DNA from: Cryptomeria japonica
Taxonomy: Eukaryota; Streptophyta; Pinopsida; Cupressales; Cupressaceae
Direction of reading: 5' to 3'
DNA length: 64,000 nucleotides
Assembly: GCF_030272615.1 (NCBI RefSeq)
Contig: NC_081410.1
Span: forward strand, 220,585,415 to 220,649,414
Shown one piece after another: positions 49,401 to 61,292 of this stretch. A model generated the notes under the pieces. That model did no database searches. It saw only the letters and a program-made list of their open reading frames with translations, and had not been told where the DNA came from. Numbering within the stretch: position 1 is the stretch's first letter; the number at the start of each line of letters is the position of its first letter. The translations under genes were made by a program, and so were the position numbers.

Positions 49401-50190
49401 TACAATGGTTTATTGGATTCATTAATTGGAAGTTGGCTTAAATGGTATATATATAGTACGTACCACCCCCATGATAGTAACTTTGTTTGTATCTATACAA
49501 TTCAAATTGTAATCGATTAGCAGCTCTTCCCCTGCACTTATTGATTTTATCGCACATACAAACACACAATTTCCCTCACGTGCCTCAAATATGCAATTGG
49601 GTTGCTTATTAGTTGACCCAGGTCGTGTACTATTTATAAAACCTACAATATTCCCTGTTGCTTTTGGCCTTCCATCAATGTATACAACCACTCGTTTACT
49701 TTAATCATTATCTTTTTGTTGTATATAATTGGCTAACAGTGCATACCTACGCATACTTTTTTTTATATTGAACAATCTGCATCCAATCATTATAATTGTA
49801 ACAAGGTCCAACAAACTCCATCAATTTAGCAACTTTGTTGTAACAGACCTTTATGTTGTCCATGGAAAATAGGCCCAAACCATGTAACGACGAAGGTGCT
49901 ATGCGATATATCCTCTCATTAACACAAAAATCAGTGTTTATTGGAGGAAGTTCCTTGGGTACACATTGTTTCAGTAGATGTTTGTACCTCAAGGACACCT
50001 CAATGTCGCCTTTGGTCTCATCATCATAAGAACATGACCCCCCTTGAGCAAGAAAAAATTCCATGCGTTTATTGAATTTTCTTCTAATCTTTTGACCTCT
50101 AGTTGATCTCCCTATTTGAGATCTACTACATGTCTCACTTTCCTCTTCTATTCCTGCATTTCCCTCACTCGAGGAAGACACATCTGACAA
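46492..50190 (-). CDS. SET domain fused to TNPA/Transposase_24-like protein
   Basis: Multi-exon gene read from 50190 down. The first part (49747-50190) has basic/Ser-rich sequence, then APSSLHGLGLFS, the SET start. After a ~60-nt gap that may be an intron, 49465-49691 gives VVYIDGRPKATGNIVGFIN, NKQPNC and ISAGEELLIDYN, the core and the catalytic-Tyr motif of SET methyltransferases. A consensus donor (GTG|GTACGT at 49464/49463) and acceptor (TGTGACAG| at 49330) join in phase to MDPPHSTDRGVGPD. Further exons end in GT donors near 49270, 48915, 48755 and 48545. The Transposase_24-like part is at 47520-48000 (YVRDQYRTHSEKNVKYERPP, SDTSKATKAKQEKLGQHK). Small acidic exons run to the stop at 46492. 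The first codon at 50190 is TTG; the first ATG in frame is near 50064, or an upstream exon exists. One stop (about 47325) needs an exon boundary. Confidence 0.65.
46755..46995 (-). repeat. duplicated small exons in the TNPA-like gene
   Basis: Two adjacent exons encode similar ~25-residue peptides: EHVVGGDQVEHDPGRQ...DVPQS (about 46916-46990) and EDLEGVQHVEVEARQN...DVAPS (about 46755-46826). Both use a TCAG|GTAAAG donor. The last exon (from about 46660) starts the same way (EDPPLVQHP). This points to internal exon duplication. Confidence 0.6.
49422..50190 (-). other. SET-domain exons
   Basis: A SET domain transfers methyl groups from S-adenosylmethionine to lysine, usually on histones. Visible landmarks: the Gly-x-Gly region (HGLGLFS), the Asn/Cys motif in diverged form (FINSTRPGSTNKQPNC instead of NHSCxPN) and GEELLIDYN with the Tyr before the active-site wall. 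Pre- and post-SET Cys clusters are absent. Whether it is enzymatically active cannot be told; the motif form resembles the minimal SET proteins that lack zinc clusters. Confidence 0.75.
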
Positions 50191-50509
50191 ATACCTATTT
50201 GGTCATACCTATGCACCATCAAATGAGAGAGTTAGTTCGTAATGAGAGAGATATTTTGCAAATGAGGGTAATATTGATGAAGAAGTCGGGCATAAAGTTG
50301 ATGTTGAGATTAAAATTTGAGTAAGTCCAACTGGGGCCTCAAGTGTTGATAACTGTATTAGATTTGTTGCTAATGTTGAGGTTTGAAAAACTGAGGAAGT
50401 TTGTTTTTCTTGTAATTTTTTAAAAATATATTATTTCTATAAGGTGTATTGACTTATACTTGTCGATCCATGAGATTGTGCAGGATCCTTGTCAAAGGGG
50501 TTCAGGTTC

Positions 50510-50815
50510 CTGCACCAACAATTGAGCATCATAAGCATTACATTTGTAATTTGATAAACAATAAATACTGCAGTATCATAAGCATCACATATGTATCATC
50601 ATATATGTAATTGAGAATCATAAGAATCACATATGTATCATCATAAACATGTAATCCATCACATACATATCATAAATCACCATCCATCAGGTAGCTAATA
50701 AGTAGTCCACATTCCATAAATAAACACAAAGTTCAAAAAATGTCACATGTATCATCATAAGCATGTAATCCATCACATATGTATTTTAAATCACCATCTA
50801 TCACATAGCTAGAGG
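50510..50815. repeat. CATCATAAGCATCACATATG repeats 3' of TNP2
   Basis: Degenerate words and two ~65-bp copies (about 50636-50700 and 50745-50815) lie just downstream of the transposase stop, probably in its 3' UTR. Confidence 0.6.
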
Positions 50816-50945
50816 TGCATAATGAATTAATTAAGTAATGGCATTAGAATTCAAAACATAAGAATTATTTATGTAACCATATAAGTCAAATCAATTTCTA
50901 TCAAGATATCAATATAATAATTGCATCTCATACATTTTATTCATG

Positions 50946-53900
50946 TCATTGATCTTCTTCTTCATCCAACTCATCATCATGACCATCATCATCATCATCA
51001 TCATCGTCATCATCATCATCATCATCATCATCATCGTCGTCGTCGTCGTCGTCATTGTCATCATCATCATTGTGTTCGTCATCGTCATCGTCATCACCAT
51101 CACCGTCACCATCACCATCACCATCACCATCACCATCACCATCACCATCATCATCAGCAGCAGCAGCATCATCATCATCAGCTTCTTCTTCGTGTACATT
51201 TCTGTCAGGAACATCATCGACTAACTGTCAATCATGATCATCATCTATATCATCTTCTACTTCTTTGGTATCTTCTTCTTCCATCACATTATACATTATC
51301 GGCCTTCCTCTTGGATCATGTCTAACAACAAATGACCAACCCGGTTTATGTGGAACCTTCGAGTAAAATACCTGCTCACATTGACTTCGAAGAACATAGG
51401 GCTCATCCCCAACTCGTTCAAACAACCTTGTATTAACCATTGTAAATCTATTATCATGTTCGATAACAGTTCTATCATGATCATTTTTATTCAGTCGTAG
51501 CCTATACCATTTGACGATGAACAGAACTAATTTGAAGGAATTAAAGTCACACTCAAGTATATCATCCAAAATGCCATAGTATTGATTTTGAGACTCTTGA
51601 GGAGGTATGTCATTTCTAGATGAAATATTGGTCACCTCAAAGACTGCAGTTATCCCAGAATCACAAGTTTTCTTCGTGTCATCCAACTGTTTGATGCGAA
51701 ATTTATGACCATTGTAGCACATAGCCTTGTGGTGTTTGACCTGCAATATGTCTAACATATTAAAATTATTGCATCATGAGTTGATAAAAATATGGGTGAT
51801 TAATTAAATTATACGTACATGTTGATCTCTTAAACCATATGCTAAATCAATTTCCCTTTGTGTAACATTGGAATCTCCATTACGATGAGCTTCTTTAACC
51901 AATGAAGCGGCATCATCCCATGTTAATGTGCGACCAGAATGTTGACATCATTCAATCCACACCGTCATCCAATCAAGATTGTTTGCAATATACCAATGTA
52001 GCGCATCCCACTCCCGACCAACTGTACAAATAATTAATAGACCACTTACAACTGATTTATTTAGAAGATGAAGAATTAATTTACTACAATAACATCTTAT
52101 AATTACCTCTCACTTTCTTCAATCTACCTTTCCCCATCAAGTGCTCCCCTTCGAATTTATTAATGGGGTTGGGATCCCAAATGTGTTCTACGTGGATTTT
52201 TGTTGCAAACTTAGGAAGATATTCAGTAATGTACACCATAGTTTGGTATACCATATATCCCTCCACCATAGAACCCTCAGGATGTGATCTTTGTCGAACC
52301 AAAGCCTTCAAATATTTCAAGTGCCTCTCAACCATCCACATTGACCTAGTGTGTATAGGTCCACACAATTCGATCTCCTCAACTTGGTGTATGAGGTAGT
52401 GTTCTTCTGCATTGAAAAAGGTTGAAGGTAGACACTTTTGCATTTCACACATTAGATGAGGGATTTTTCTCTTCCAATATTTTATATCTTCCTTGTGGAT
52501 TTCTTTAGTTGACAACCACCTAAATGAGATTGAAGATGCAAAAATATATAAACGAGACTTTACAAAATAATATACAATATATTGCATAACAAGTAAAACA
52601 AATGGCAAATATAATATCTATACAACAAATTGAACAAACATCACTACTTACCTCATGTATTTTCCAAGATCATATATGACTTGCTTGATATTATTGTCGA
52701 AGTGGTCTGGGAGAGATAGAGGTAGAACGTACTACAACAATTATAAAATGATCTTTTCATTGTTTTCTAACATAATACAATGAAAAGTGCATGCGCAGTA
52801 TACAAATATATAGTAAATACACAAGAACGCGAATTACCTTAATGAAGGTATGTCAATCATGAGTTTTCATCCCTGGCCCAATTTCACTCTTCTTTGATAT
52901 GAGATTGTTTATGTTCGCAGCAAATCCTGTGGGAAATCAAATTTTTCGTATGACTTCTTTTATAGAATTGCTTTGTTGCTCCGTTAATAACCAAGGAAGG
53001 GCACTTATATTAATCTGATCTCCATTGCTATTTGATTGAATGACATTTTTCATTGCATGATTGGATTCCACAATGTCACTACAAATTTTGACAATTTTTT
53101 CTTTGTCACGCCTTCCATCCAATATTTTCCATAATGTCTTTGTTATATTCTTTCCAATATATATTGTATCAAACAAATGCACAATTTGTAGCTGCTCGTA
53201 GTAAGGCAACCTACTGAATTGTCTGGGATAACTTTTTAGTCCCTTTGGAAGGTGGTCATCCATGCCTTGACGACCTTCAATATCATCAATTACATCATCA
53301 ATAAACAAAACATGATAGAAAAATTCAAATTCCAAACATAAACCATTAGATGGAATGACATTACCTTGATGATTAATTCTTTTATATTCCAACTTCCATA
53401 AGTGAGGAGTCATTCTTCATGGCTTTGATGTAGTCTCTTCTTTCCCGTTGAAAAGATGTTTTTCAGTATTCCGGTACTTATGATTTTTGTGAAGGAAGTG
53501 CCTATACTCATCAAACACCTGCTTTCCTAAACTTTTTGAATGACGGGATTTCATCTTTGGACCACAAACTGGACATGCAAATTTTCCCTTTGTTTGAAGA
53601 CCTACAAGATAATGTATAATTCTATTAAATCTGTTAATTTTTATAATTATAATTATCATGCGCAACTTGAACACTATAACGTACCACAAAAATGTGTTAG
53701 CCCTGGGGCATCATGTATTGTCCATACAAGCATTGCATGGAATTGAAAATTGTCTTTGTCCTATTGGTCTAGAGATGTCATACATGGTCACACCATTCCA
53801 TAACTCCAACAACTCGTCGATAAGAGGCTCAATAAATACATTCATATCTTTAACTTGGTACTTGCCTAGTGGAATGAACAAAAACATTACATAATTATTA

Positions 53901-55260
53901 TGACCATTTTACTGCAATATTTATAATTAGATGTAGATTACTATTAAATGATAAAATACCTGGAACAATCATTGCCAACATTACGTGCTCCCTCTTTATT
54001 GACATCCATGGAGGAATATTATTGTTGATAACAAAAATAGGCCACACCGAGTAAACAGATCTCAACTCTCCAAATGGATTGACACCATCCGCTGCCAATG
54101 AAAGCCTGAGATTACGAGGTTCTTCTTTAAAGTGTGGCCACTTTTCCTCTATGTCCATAAATGTTGAACCATCCACAGGCATTCAAATAATGTCATCTCG
54201 ACTTCTATTGTGTGCATGGTAATCCATAAATTATGCCAAGCTAGTGCACCTGAATAATCATTGCACACGTGGAATAATGGGAATATAACGAAGAACCTTG
54301 CAAGGCACCTTTTTTGTTATTTGATCTGTTCGATATCTACTGATATGACATTCAGGGCATTCTGTTCCAAATTCATGTTGTTTATGATATATAATATGAT
54401 CATTGGGACAAGCATCTATTGTTTGATACTCCATTCCAATATCTTTCATAATGGCAGATAATTCTCGGTATGAGCGAGGTAGAATATTTGATGGTGGTAA
54501 GAAAAACTCACCTATCAATCTACAGCCAAAAAAAAAAGTTTGAGGTGTTAATATAAAGAATATTAATGGTACATGATTCACCATTTATTAATTGTAATGA
54601 CATGTATGACACACCTTAACATACGTGAGATTGTTATGTTGGATAAACCATTCATAACCTTAAAGTTCACCAACAACAATACAGCAAAGGGAAGAGTTGT
54701 TTGGGAGCCTTTGTAAAGGGGCTCATATGCCTTCTCAAGAAGAGGTAAATCATGAACATCAAGGTCATCCTGATCATCATGATTAGCTGTGCCAGTACTA
54801 AATGTGTCATGGATCAATGTATTTGTACCATCATCTTCAATTGTGTTTTCTGGTGCATGATCGTCATCTTCCATGGGATCATTATCTTCAGCTTCGATAT
54901 TCACACCTCCATGTTCCTCCACTTCGAAAACCATATTCTTCGAGTTGTGTTGGTCCATATCATGTGCCCTGGGGTGCTCGACCTAGATAAAAATGATCAA
55001 CATAAATAAACCATGATCACGATCTCATTATCAAGTGATTTCTTATGTATATAAATTGTTAAAATGATATAATGAACAACTTACCAGTGGATGATAATCA
55101 TGTCCCCCTTCAATGTGACCATGCTGCCTACAATGTTTCTTAGATGTTTTGATTAGAAGTCTTCTAGTCTTTAAGCCCTTACAAATTTTGCAGGGACAAT
55201 AACATTTCACATCACCTTTTTTTTTCAAGTTCGACCATAATCTAGCAATTGTCTCCTTAT
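50946..55260 (-). pseudogene. TNP2 (TnpD) CACTA transposase
   Basis: Catalytic transposase of En/Spm elements. In order: a Transposase-associated N-terminal zinc-like domain (CYCPCKICKG ... HCRQHGHIEGGHDYHPLV, 55043-55228), an acidic linker (54650-54958), and the tnp2 domain. In the tnp2 domain, GMEYQTIDACPNDHIIYHKQ and CPECHISRYR lie at 54258-54584, RLSLAADGVNPFGEL and PIFVINNNIPPW at 53898-54182, and FACPVCG at 53417-53689. DUF4218 follows at 52084-52608 (CLPSTFFNAEEHYLIHQVEE, WMVERHLKYLKALVR), and DUF4216 at 51228-51758 (VLFIVKWYRLR, PHKPGWSFVVR). The product normally exceeds 700 aa. Some breaks may be introns. Clear damage: a frame change near 53740, TGA near 51950 and TGA at 51228-51230, after which the frame stays open to a stop at 50946. 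Confidence 0.9.
50964..51190. repeat. (ATC)n triplet tract encoding the TNP2 acidic tail
   Basis: About 75 triplets of TCA/TCG/CAC type. In the TNP2 frame on the minus strand they read GAT/GAC/GGT/GCT, an Asp/Gly/Ala tail ending LDEEEDQ and a stop at 50946. The open frames on other frames (poly-His, poly-Ile, poly-Ser, poly-Met) are shadows of this tract. Confidence 0.85.
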
Positions 55261-58200
55261 TTTGTTCTTTGCTGATATTATCTGATAGGGTCTTTCTTCA
55301 CAGGCTATGGAAACTTCAGTGCAAAAGCTTCACAAAAATTGCAAATCGAACCAAAACCATTTAACTCTTCTTTTTCATCTTAAAACATTGAACTTAATAG
55401 AGAACGTATTTAATGTAGCTGATTGTGTGAATTTCTGAGCATTGTGTCTCCAAATTCTTACTAAAAGTTTGCCTGTTGTAGACTTTCTAAGAGACATTTT
55501 TTAGTATTCTAAGCCTTGGTTCTTGTATTTTCACTAGTGATAAGTTGGAAACTTTATGGCAGACCTGTAGCCAATCGATCTAATTTTGACAAATTATACA
55601 CCAAGCAAACAGGCATCTAGAACTAGCATTGTTTGCAGGTCACCCCTGCCCTATGCCATGGGTATATGACTACCCAGAACTCTAGTTTAAGCATCAATCC
55701 TAGAAATGATCGGTATATGACTACCCAGAACTCCAGTTTAAGCATTAAGTTACATCATTATTGACCTTACTTTGGGATGCTATGTATGAGATTGGAACCT
55801 TTTGTAGGGTGTGATCAATGCTATCATAAATGCAAAGCCAAAACCATTTTGATGAGATCATAATCCCACTAATACTATTTTGCCTTGTTAATTTTGCACC
55901 CACAAAAATGATAGAACCAGATATAATATGCCATCAATGCCCATATACCGACAATGCTCAAGATGAGCCACTTAGAGGTAGAGTTTAACCACTTTCCATA
56001 TAGGTAGATTATCTCTAACCTCATTTTACCTATAGGTAACTGATTAGGTTCATTTTAGAGTCTTATTTCCAAATATGTACCTCTATGTTAGCTTTTTACT
56101 TTATTATTTGCCTGTTTATGCTTAATCTTGTCAATTTTTTTATAATTTTACTTAGTTCTTGCATCTTCAATGAAATTATATCTAATCATATCCAATCACA
56201 TCAAAATGGAACAATTAATCATATTGCTAGTCTCTCCTAGAGGAATTAAATTGAACCAAATTGACTATTCCCCAATAAAATGTTTTGAAATGGTGAATGT
56301 ATAAGTTTGTAGTTTACTTTCCTAGACAAGGACCCCATTTCGTCAACATTTCACTATGAAAGCATAAATATTTTTTCTTGAAGAGATCATCTTACAAATT
56401 ATGCTTCAATGTATAACACATTTTCATAATCAATCATTCGACTTCACATGGATAAAAGAATTCACATATTCTAAATCATGATCTGATGATGTGAACAACT
56501 CATATGCAACTATATGGCATGCAAAGCATTTATTTTAACATACACTTATTCATCCACATTGTAGGGATAACAATACAAGGCTCACATATTGGTCTAAGAG
56601 GATGCCATGGTCTCACAAAGTAACCAAGAACCATATGAAATGATGGTCTTGAATCCACACACAACTAGGGAGGATCCATACGATTATGTATGGCTTCCCC
56701 CTTGTTTGTTTAATGGGATTAGCCTCCAAGACATAGCCGTCAATAATCACTAAGAATGTACAAGTGGATCGTAGCTACCCATACAACAAACACTTACCCC
56801 TATCCTCAAATTTTCCCAATGTTTGATTCCTTATATACACTCATCCAAGGTTATCTATGTCGATCTTGGTGAGGAATCACATCACAACAAAGAAGGCAAC
56901 ATTTAAAAATAGCAAGAGTTTCACTAAACTACCAAAGATCATAAATATTGAAAGAAAGAAAAAATAGTACCAATAATAAGTCAAATAAATGTGTTCAATT
57001 CCAATAGCAAATCAAACATAGCCACAATAACTACACAATAGAGAAAACTCACAATAGTGATTAAACTAATTCAAACAAGATAAAATAAAATTGTTGGCCC
57101 ATGCAACAAAGATGAGAGATCATCAATAATTGAAGGAAACTTCACAATCCTTAAAAGTGCACATTACATAACTATACGACTAGAAATTGTGGCTAAATAG
57201 AGTGAAGATTCATCATGACTCCAATAATAGTCCCTCATATGTGCATTTGTGTCATGAACACAAAAACTCCCACATGGCATGGCCATGTACCTAATGGAGA
57301 AGACATGCCTAGGCTACATGCCCAAAAAACATGACTATAATAATAGTCCCTCATGCATGCATTTGTGGTCTGCACACTACAAATCCTAACATATCATGGC
57401 AATACACCTCATAGAGAAGACACACCTAGGGCCACATTGCACATAGCAACGTGCCTCACAAAGAAGACATGCATAGGGCACATGCCACATAGCAATGTGT
57501 CTTATGGAAAAATGTGCATACATTCACACACCAAAGCTATATGTATACATCATGAGGCACATTCATATGTTATCAAACACAACCTATTGTATCTAACATG
57601 AGTTCCTCTCTACATGTGTGCAAATCTTCCAACACTAATCACCACTAAGAAGGAATAATATAAAATGCATCTTCAAATATTTGTGTGTGTGTGTGGAATT
57701 GTGTCTTTGAACCCAAATCGCTACCATCAACAACATGTAACCATCACCTACACTATATCAAAACATAAGTATGGTGTGACATCATATCTATTTGCATAAT
57801 GTCAAAACACATGCAAACATGAAAATCATCATAGCATGACAAAAATCAATCTCCACATGTTGGAACAAAGATATAAATAAGATAATAGGGTAAGAGGAAA
57901 CCCGTACCAAGAACCACATACCAACTATCGGCAATGCCATTAAGATAAATGTAGGATAGGATACCACTATGAGCCATCCAATGGTCCATTCTATGAGGAG
58001 AACTAGGGGATACTATCTTTGAAAGGTGTGATCAATAGAGATAATCCCTACTAATGCCACAATATGTCACCATAGCTTCTTGAGTTTTCCATTCTTCTAC
58101 TTAACACCACATTTATTGAGTTCCTCAACAGCAAGGTTGGTTCTCAATAGGATGCACAAACATGCAAACACACAAGCATGGTTTCATCATACTTGTACAA

Positions 58201-59170
58201 CAATACAAATTCATTTTTCTAGTTAATTACTTAGTGTAAAAATAACTCCATTACATGACATAGGGCAATAAACACCATAAGTTTTCAAATAAACTGCCCA
58301 AACATCAATTGGAGTTACCCTTTCTAAGGTACAAACATAATTTATTTATAACTTCAAAATTAAAATAATCACAATACATCCAAATAAGTTCAATAGTGCA
58401 TGGAAATAGACAACATGATCCATAATTAAACCCATAAATTACCCTAATTGGATATGCTAATAAAATGGTGTCTCAAATAATAGAGATTATGTTGGACCTA
58501 TAATAGAGATCTAGACTTTGTTTCATCATACACAAGCATGGTTTCATCATACTTGTATCCAAATACACCATCCATAGATAGGTACTCAGCACCACAATCT
58601 CATGGGTACCCTTTTAGCTGAATTTACCCTATAACTAGGTGAATCTACCCTTGTATCATTCCTTGATCTAGTATGTCATTCCACCAATCAATAATTTTTC
58701 CACATTCTTGGGAGAATACACTATCCCTTAGGTGAATATGCCATATCCTTAAATGAATCCTCCTTGTCATCATCCTAAGTCCTCTTTTTGTTAAGTCTTA
58801 TCCCTTCATCTTTAGGAAAATCCACCTATCCTTATGTGAATCTACTTTCTCTTAAGTGAATCTATTTCACATAAATCATTTATCTTATCCATCTTTCTTA
58901 TGCAAATGGTGAGTTTTTCCTATCCTTAGATGACTACACTCCCATTTAGGTGAATCTATCTAGTTTTAGTCTCCTTCCATTATTTTGTCCAAATTTGTAT
59001 CCTCTAGTTTACATGAATCTACTTGTTCTTAGGAAAATCAACCCTATCATTCTAAGGAAAATTCACCTTGTCATCATCCTTAATCATCTACCTTTCAAGT
59101 GTATAGTCCATCCATCCTTGGGAGAATCTAACATATTATTGAGTTCAAATCCTCATGAAATACAATCATG
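55261..59170. other. 5' non-coding part of the CACTA element
   Basis: Upstream of TNP2; no gene recognised. Contains a ~51-bp tandem copy (GGTATATGACTACCCAGAACT near 55660 and 55712). At 57220-57520 there are nested repeats around ATAATAGTCCCTCAT and CACATAGCAA. A degenerate series of CTTAGGTGAATCTACC words lies at about 58625-59080. The promoter of TNP2 should be here but no box is convincing. Confidence 0.5.
58625..59080. repeat. degenerate TTAGGTGAATCTACC series
   Basis: Words of the form CTTAGGTGAATCTACC or CTTAGGAAAATCCACC occur near 58636, 58727, 58750, 58811, 58832, 58851, 58925, 58945, 59028 and 59054, often 20-40 bp apart. They lie within about 1.1 kb of the CACTA end and could be a second set of protein-binding repeats or simple tandem decay. 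Confidence 0.55.
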
Positions 59171-59178
59171 TTTATCTC

Positions 59179-59440
59179 AATGCAACGTTCGCCAGCATCC
59201 TCCCTGCGTGTGCCAAAATAGGAGCTTTGGAACAAGGTATGGACATCCATCAAAGCATAATCAAAGGGGGTTTTTTGTCCGAAATTAGTTGCAAATGCTC
59301 CAATAACAAAAATCACAAAATGGGGTAGCATACACACAACATGTGAACTGTATGACGGAATACCTCAAAGAGATATCATTTCATGGAATTTTAAGATCAT
59401 AGGATATGCACAAAATGGATTAATTCGCAAAAAAAAACCA
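59179..59440 (+). pseudogene. PPR gene fragment inside the CACTA element
   Basis: Pentatricopeptide-repeat proteins bind organellar RNA. From 59179 one frame reads ATFASILPACAKIGALEQGM then DIHQSIIKGG, the classic plant PPR wording. After frame breaks the sequence still resembles the following repeat (TCELYDGIPQRDIISWNF, then IIGYAQNG) up to about 59430. At least two frame changes and a stop are present. It covers about two PPR motifs, no start or end of a gene, and is on the strand opposite to the transposase genes. It is probably a captured or embedded host gene piece. Confidence 0.75.
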
Positions 59441-59640
59441 GTTGCCCTTGATTGCGAAAAAAAATTAGTTGCCCTTCATTGAAAAACAAAGAGTTCCTTT
59501 GATTGCAAAACAAACCTTACCTTGCTTGTACAGAGATCGCTCCGGCGGGGGAGGGGGGGGCAGGGAGGCAAGACGGTTGCCGCTTGCTTCGATCGGTTTG
59601 CTTTCAAAATGAAAATGCATTGTGTTTTTTTTTTTTTAAT
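59410..59640. repeat. short repeats and homopolymers near the CACTA end
   Basis: AGTTGCCCTTGATTGCGAAAAA recurs in varied form near 59430, 59466 and 59490. A G-rich tract (59537-59560) and T/A runs (59625-59640, 59680-59700) follow. Confidence 0.6.
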
Positions 59641-59644
59641 AAAA

Positions 59645-59764
59645 TGCCCGAGGTCGTTGGAATTCCGACGCACACGAGCATTTTTTTAAAAAAAAAATAA
59701 ATTCACACAATGCTCCTTGTCCGTCGAAAACCTCCATCGGAATTTGACCCCAAATGTATTAGTG
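59645..59764. repeat. CACTA right end: subterminal palindrome and TIR
   Basis: GTTGGAATTCCGAC near 59655-59668 matches the left-end palindromes. GTCCGTCG ... CATCGG follows, and then the inverted terminal repeat (about 59734-59764), which ends TAGTG. Confidence 0.9.
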
Positions 59765-61203
59765 GCATTGTTCAGGATTAAGTATAAAATCATGGGAAAG
59801 GTGTGTAAGGTTATCATAGACTCAGGGTCCACAGATAACATCATATCAGAGGAAGCAGTGAGTAAATTGAAACTACCTAGGATACAACACAAGGAGCCAT
59901 ACAAAGTCACATGGTTAAATAAGGGACAACATGTGTTAGTAAATGAGCAAGCCTGGGTGGATTTCCACATAGGTGGATATATAGATAGGATCCTATGTGA
60001 CATCCTTCCTATGGATGCTTGCCACCTACTGTTAGGTAGACCATGGCAGTTTGACCAAAAAGCACACCATGATGGGGAAAGAAACTCCTACTCATTTCAA
60101 AAAGATGGAGTAACCTATCAAATTCAATCGTTTAATGAAGAAGGAGAGAGCGGCAATAAAGTGCCTAACATCTTGTTAGTAAATGAGAAAGAATTCATAA
60201 AAACACTAAAAGAAGGTGAAGGAGTGGGATTTGCACTCATAGTGAAACCCAAGGAAGAAAAGGTAGAAAAGAAAGTTGAGATACTACATGAGGTGCAGCA
60301 AATCCTTGATAACTTCAAAGCAATAATCAGTGATGGTACACCTGCAACTTTACCACCTCCTAGAGCCATTAGCCATCAAATTAATTTCATACCTAGAGCC
60401 TCTTTACCAAATAAGGCAGCGTATAAGATGACCCCTGAACAAAATGAAAAGGTAGCAAGACAAATACAAGAACTCTTAGACCAAGGGTTGATTAGGAAAA
60501 GCATTAGTCCTTGTGCAGTACCTACAGTGTTGGCACCTAAGAAGGGTGGAACATGGAGACTTTGTACAGATTCTAGAGCCATAAACAAGATCACCATCAG
60601 ATACAGATTTCCCATACCCAGGATAGAGGATTTGATGGATTGTTTGGGGGGTGCACAATATTTTAGTAAGATTGACTTGAAGAGTGGTTACCATCAGATA
60701 AGAATCGAAGAGGGGGATGAATGGATGATAGCTTTCAAAACAAATGAGGGTCTCTATGAGTGGCTTGTCATGCCTTTTGGACTCTCTAATGCTCCCTGCA
60801 CATTCATGAGACTCATGAATGAAGTTTTACATGATTTCATTGGCAAGTTTGTTGTTGTGTATTTAGATGATATTCTTATTTTCGGTAAGACTAAGGAAGA
60901 GAATTTGAAGCATTTAGCTATTGTTTTGAGACAGTTATCTGATGAACAGCTAACCATTAATCTTGAAAAGTGTGATTTCTTGAAGCAATGGTCTATCTTG
61001 GTTTTGTTGTATTAGAAGGCAATCTGAAAATGGATCAATCTAAAGTTGCAGTAATAACCAATTGGCCAACTCCTAAGATAGCCAGTGATGTCAGAAGCTT
61101 CCATGGTTTGGCACAATTTTATAGAAAATTCATTAGGGGATTCAGTGAGATTTGTGCTCCAATGTTAGACACCATCAAAGGAGGTGTAAAGGCAAAATTT
61201 TGA
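59765..61203 (+). pseudogene. pol: gypsy protease and reverse transcriptase, split pol
   Basis: It resumes at GCA 59765 in the gag frame. Aspartic protease is at about 59800-60050 (VIIDSGSTDNII active site, LLLGRPWQFD). RT is at about 60380-60990: PCAVPTVLAPKKGGTWRLC, FSKIDLKSGYHQIRI, WLVMPFGLSNAPCTFM and YLDDILIFGKT with the catalytic Asp pair. A frame change near 60985 is followed by the RT thumb ([28 protein letters not shown]). Coding similarity ends at about 61200, exactly where RNase H should begin, because foreign sequence follows. The stretch 59717-59764 of the long open frame belongs to the CACTA end, not to pol. Confidence 0.93.
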
Positions 61204-61292
61204 GAAAATTTTCAAATCTTCATCGAAAGTTGAGCAAAAAATCTTTTTCAACTAAAGAAAATCAATCAAATAAGACCTCATCGCTAGGGGCA

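Larger units (their letters stand above)
40195..59764 (-). mobile_element. CACTA (En/Spm) DNA transposon, 19.6 kb
   Basis: The termini are CACTAGTACATTCGGGTCAA (40195) and, on the other strand from 59764, CACTAATACATTTGGGGTCA. Both are flanked by the 3-bp target duplication GCA (40192-40194 and 59765-59767), as expected for CACTA elements. Two genes lie on the minus strand: TNP2 transposase (50946-55260) and a SET/TNPA-like gene (46492-50190). The subterminal regions carry palindromic GTCGGAATTCCGAC repeats, and a PPR gene fragment lies near the 59764 end. It sits within the gypsy gag-pol frame. Confidence 0.95.

Noticed and set aside
50909-51325. Long poly-His, poly-Ile, poly-Ser and poly-Met open frames
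   Set aside because: All are other-frame readings of the ATC triplet tract that codes the TNP2 acidic tail.
59717-59764. Apparent N-terminus (MSVENLHRN) of the gypsy pol frame
   Set aside because: This part is the CACTA terminal repeat read in frame; true pol sequence resumes at 59765.
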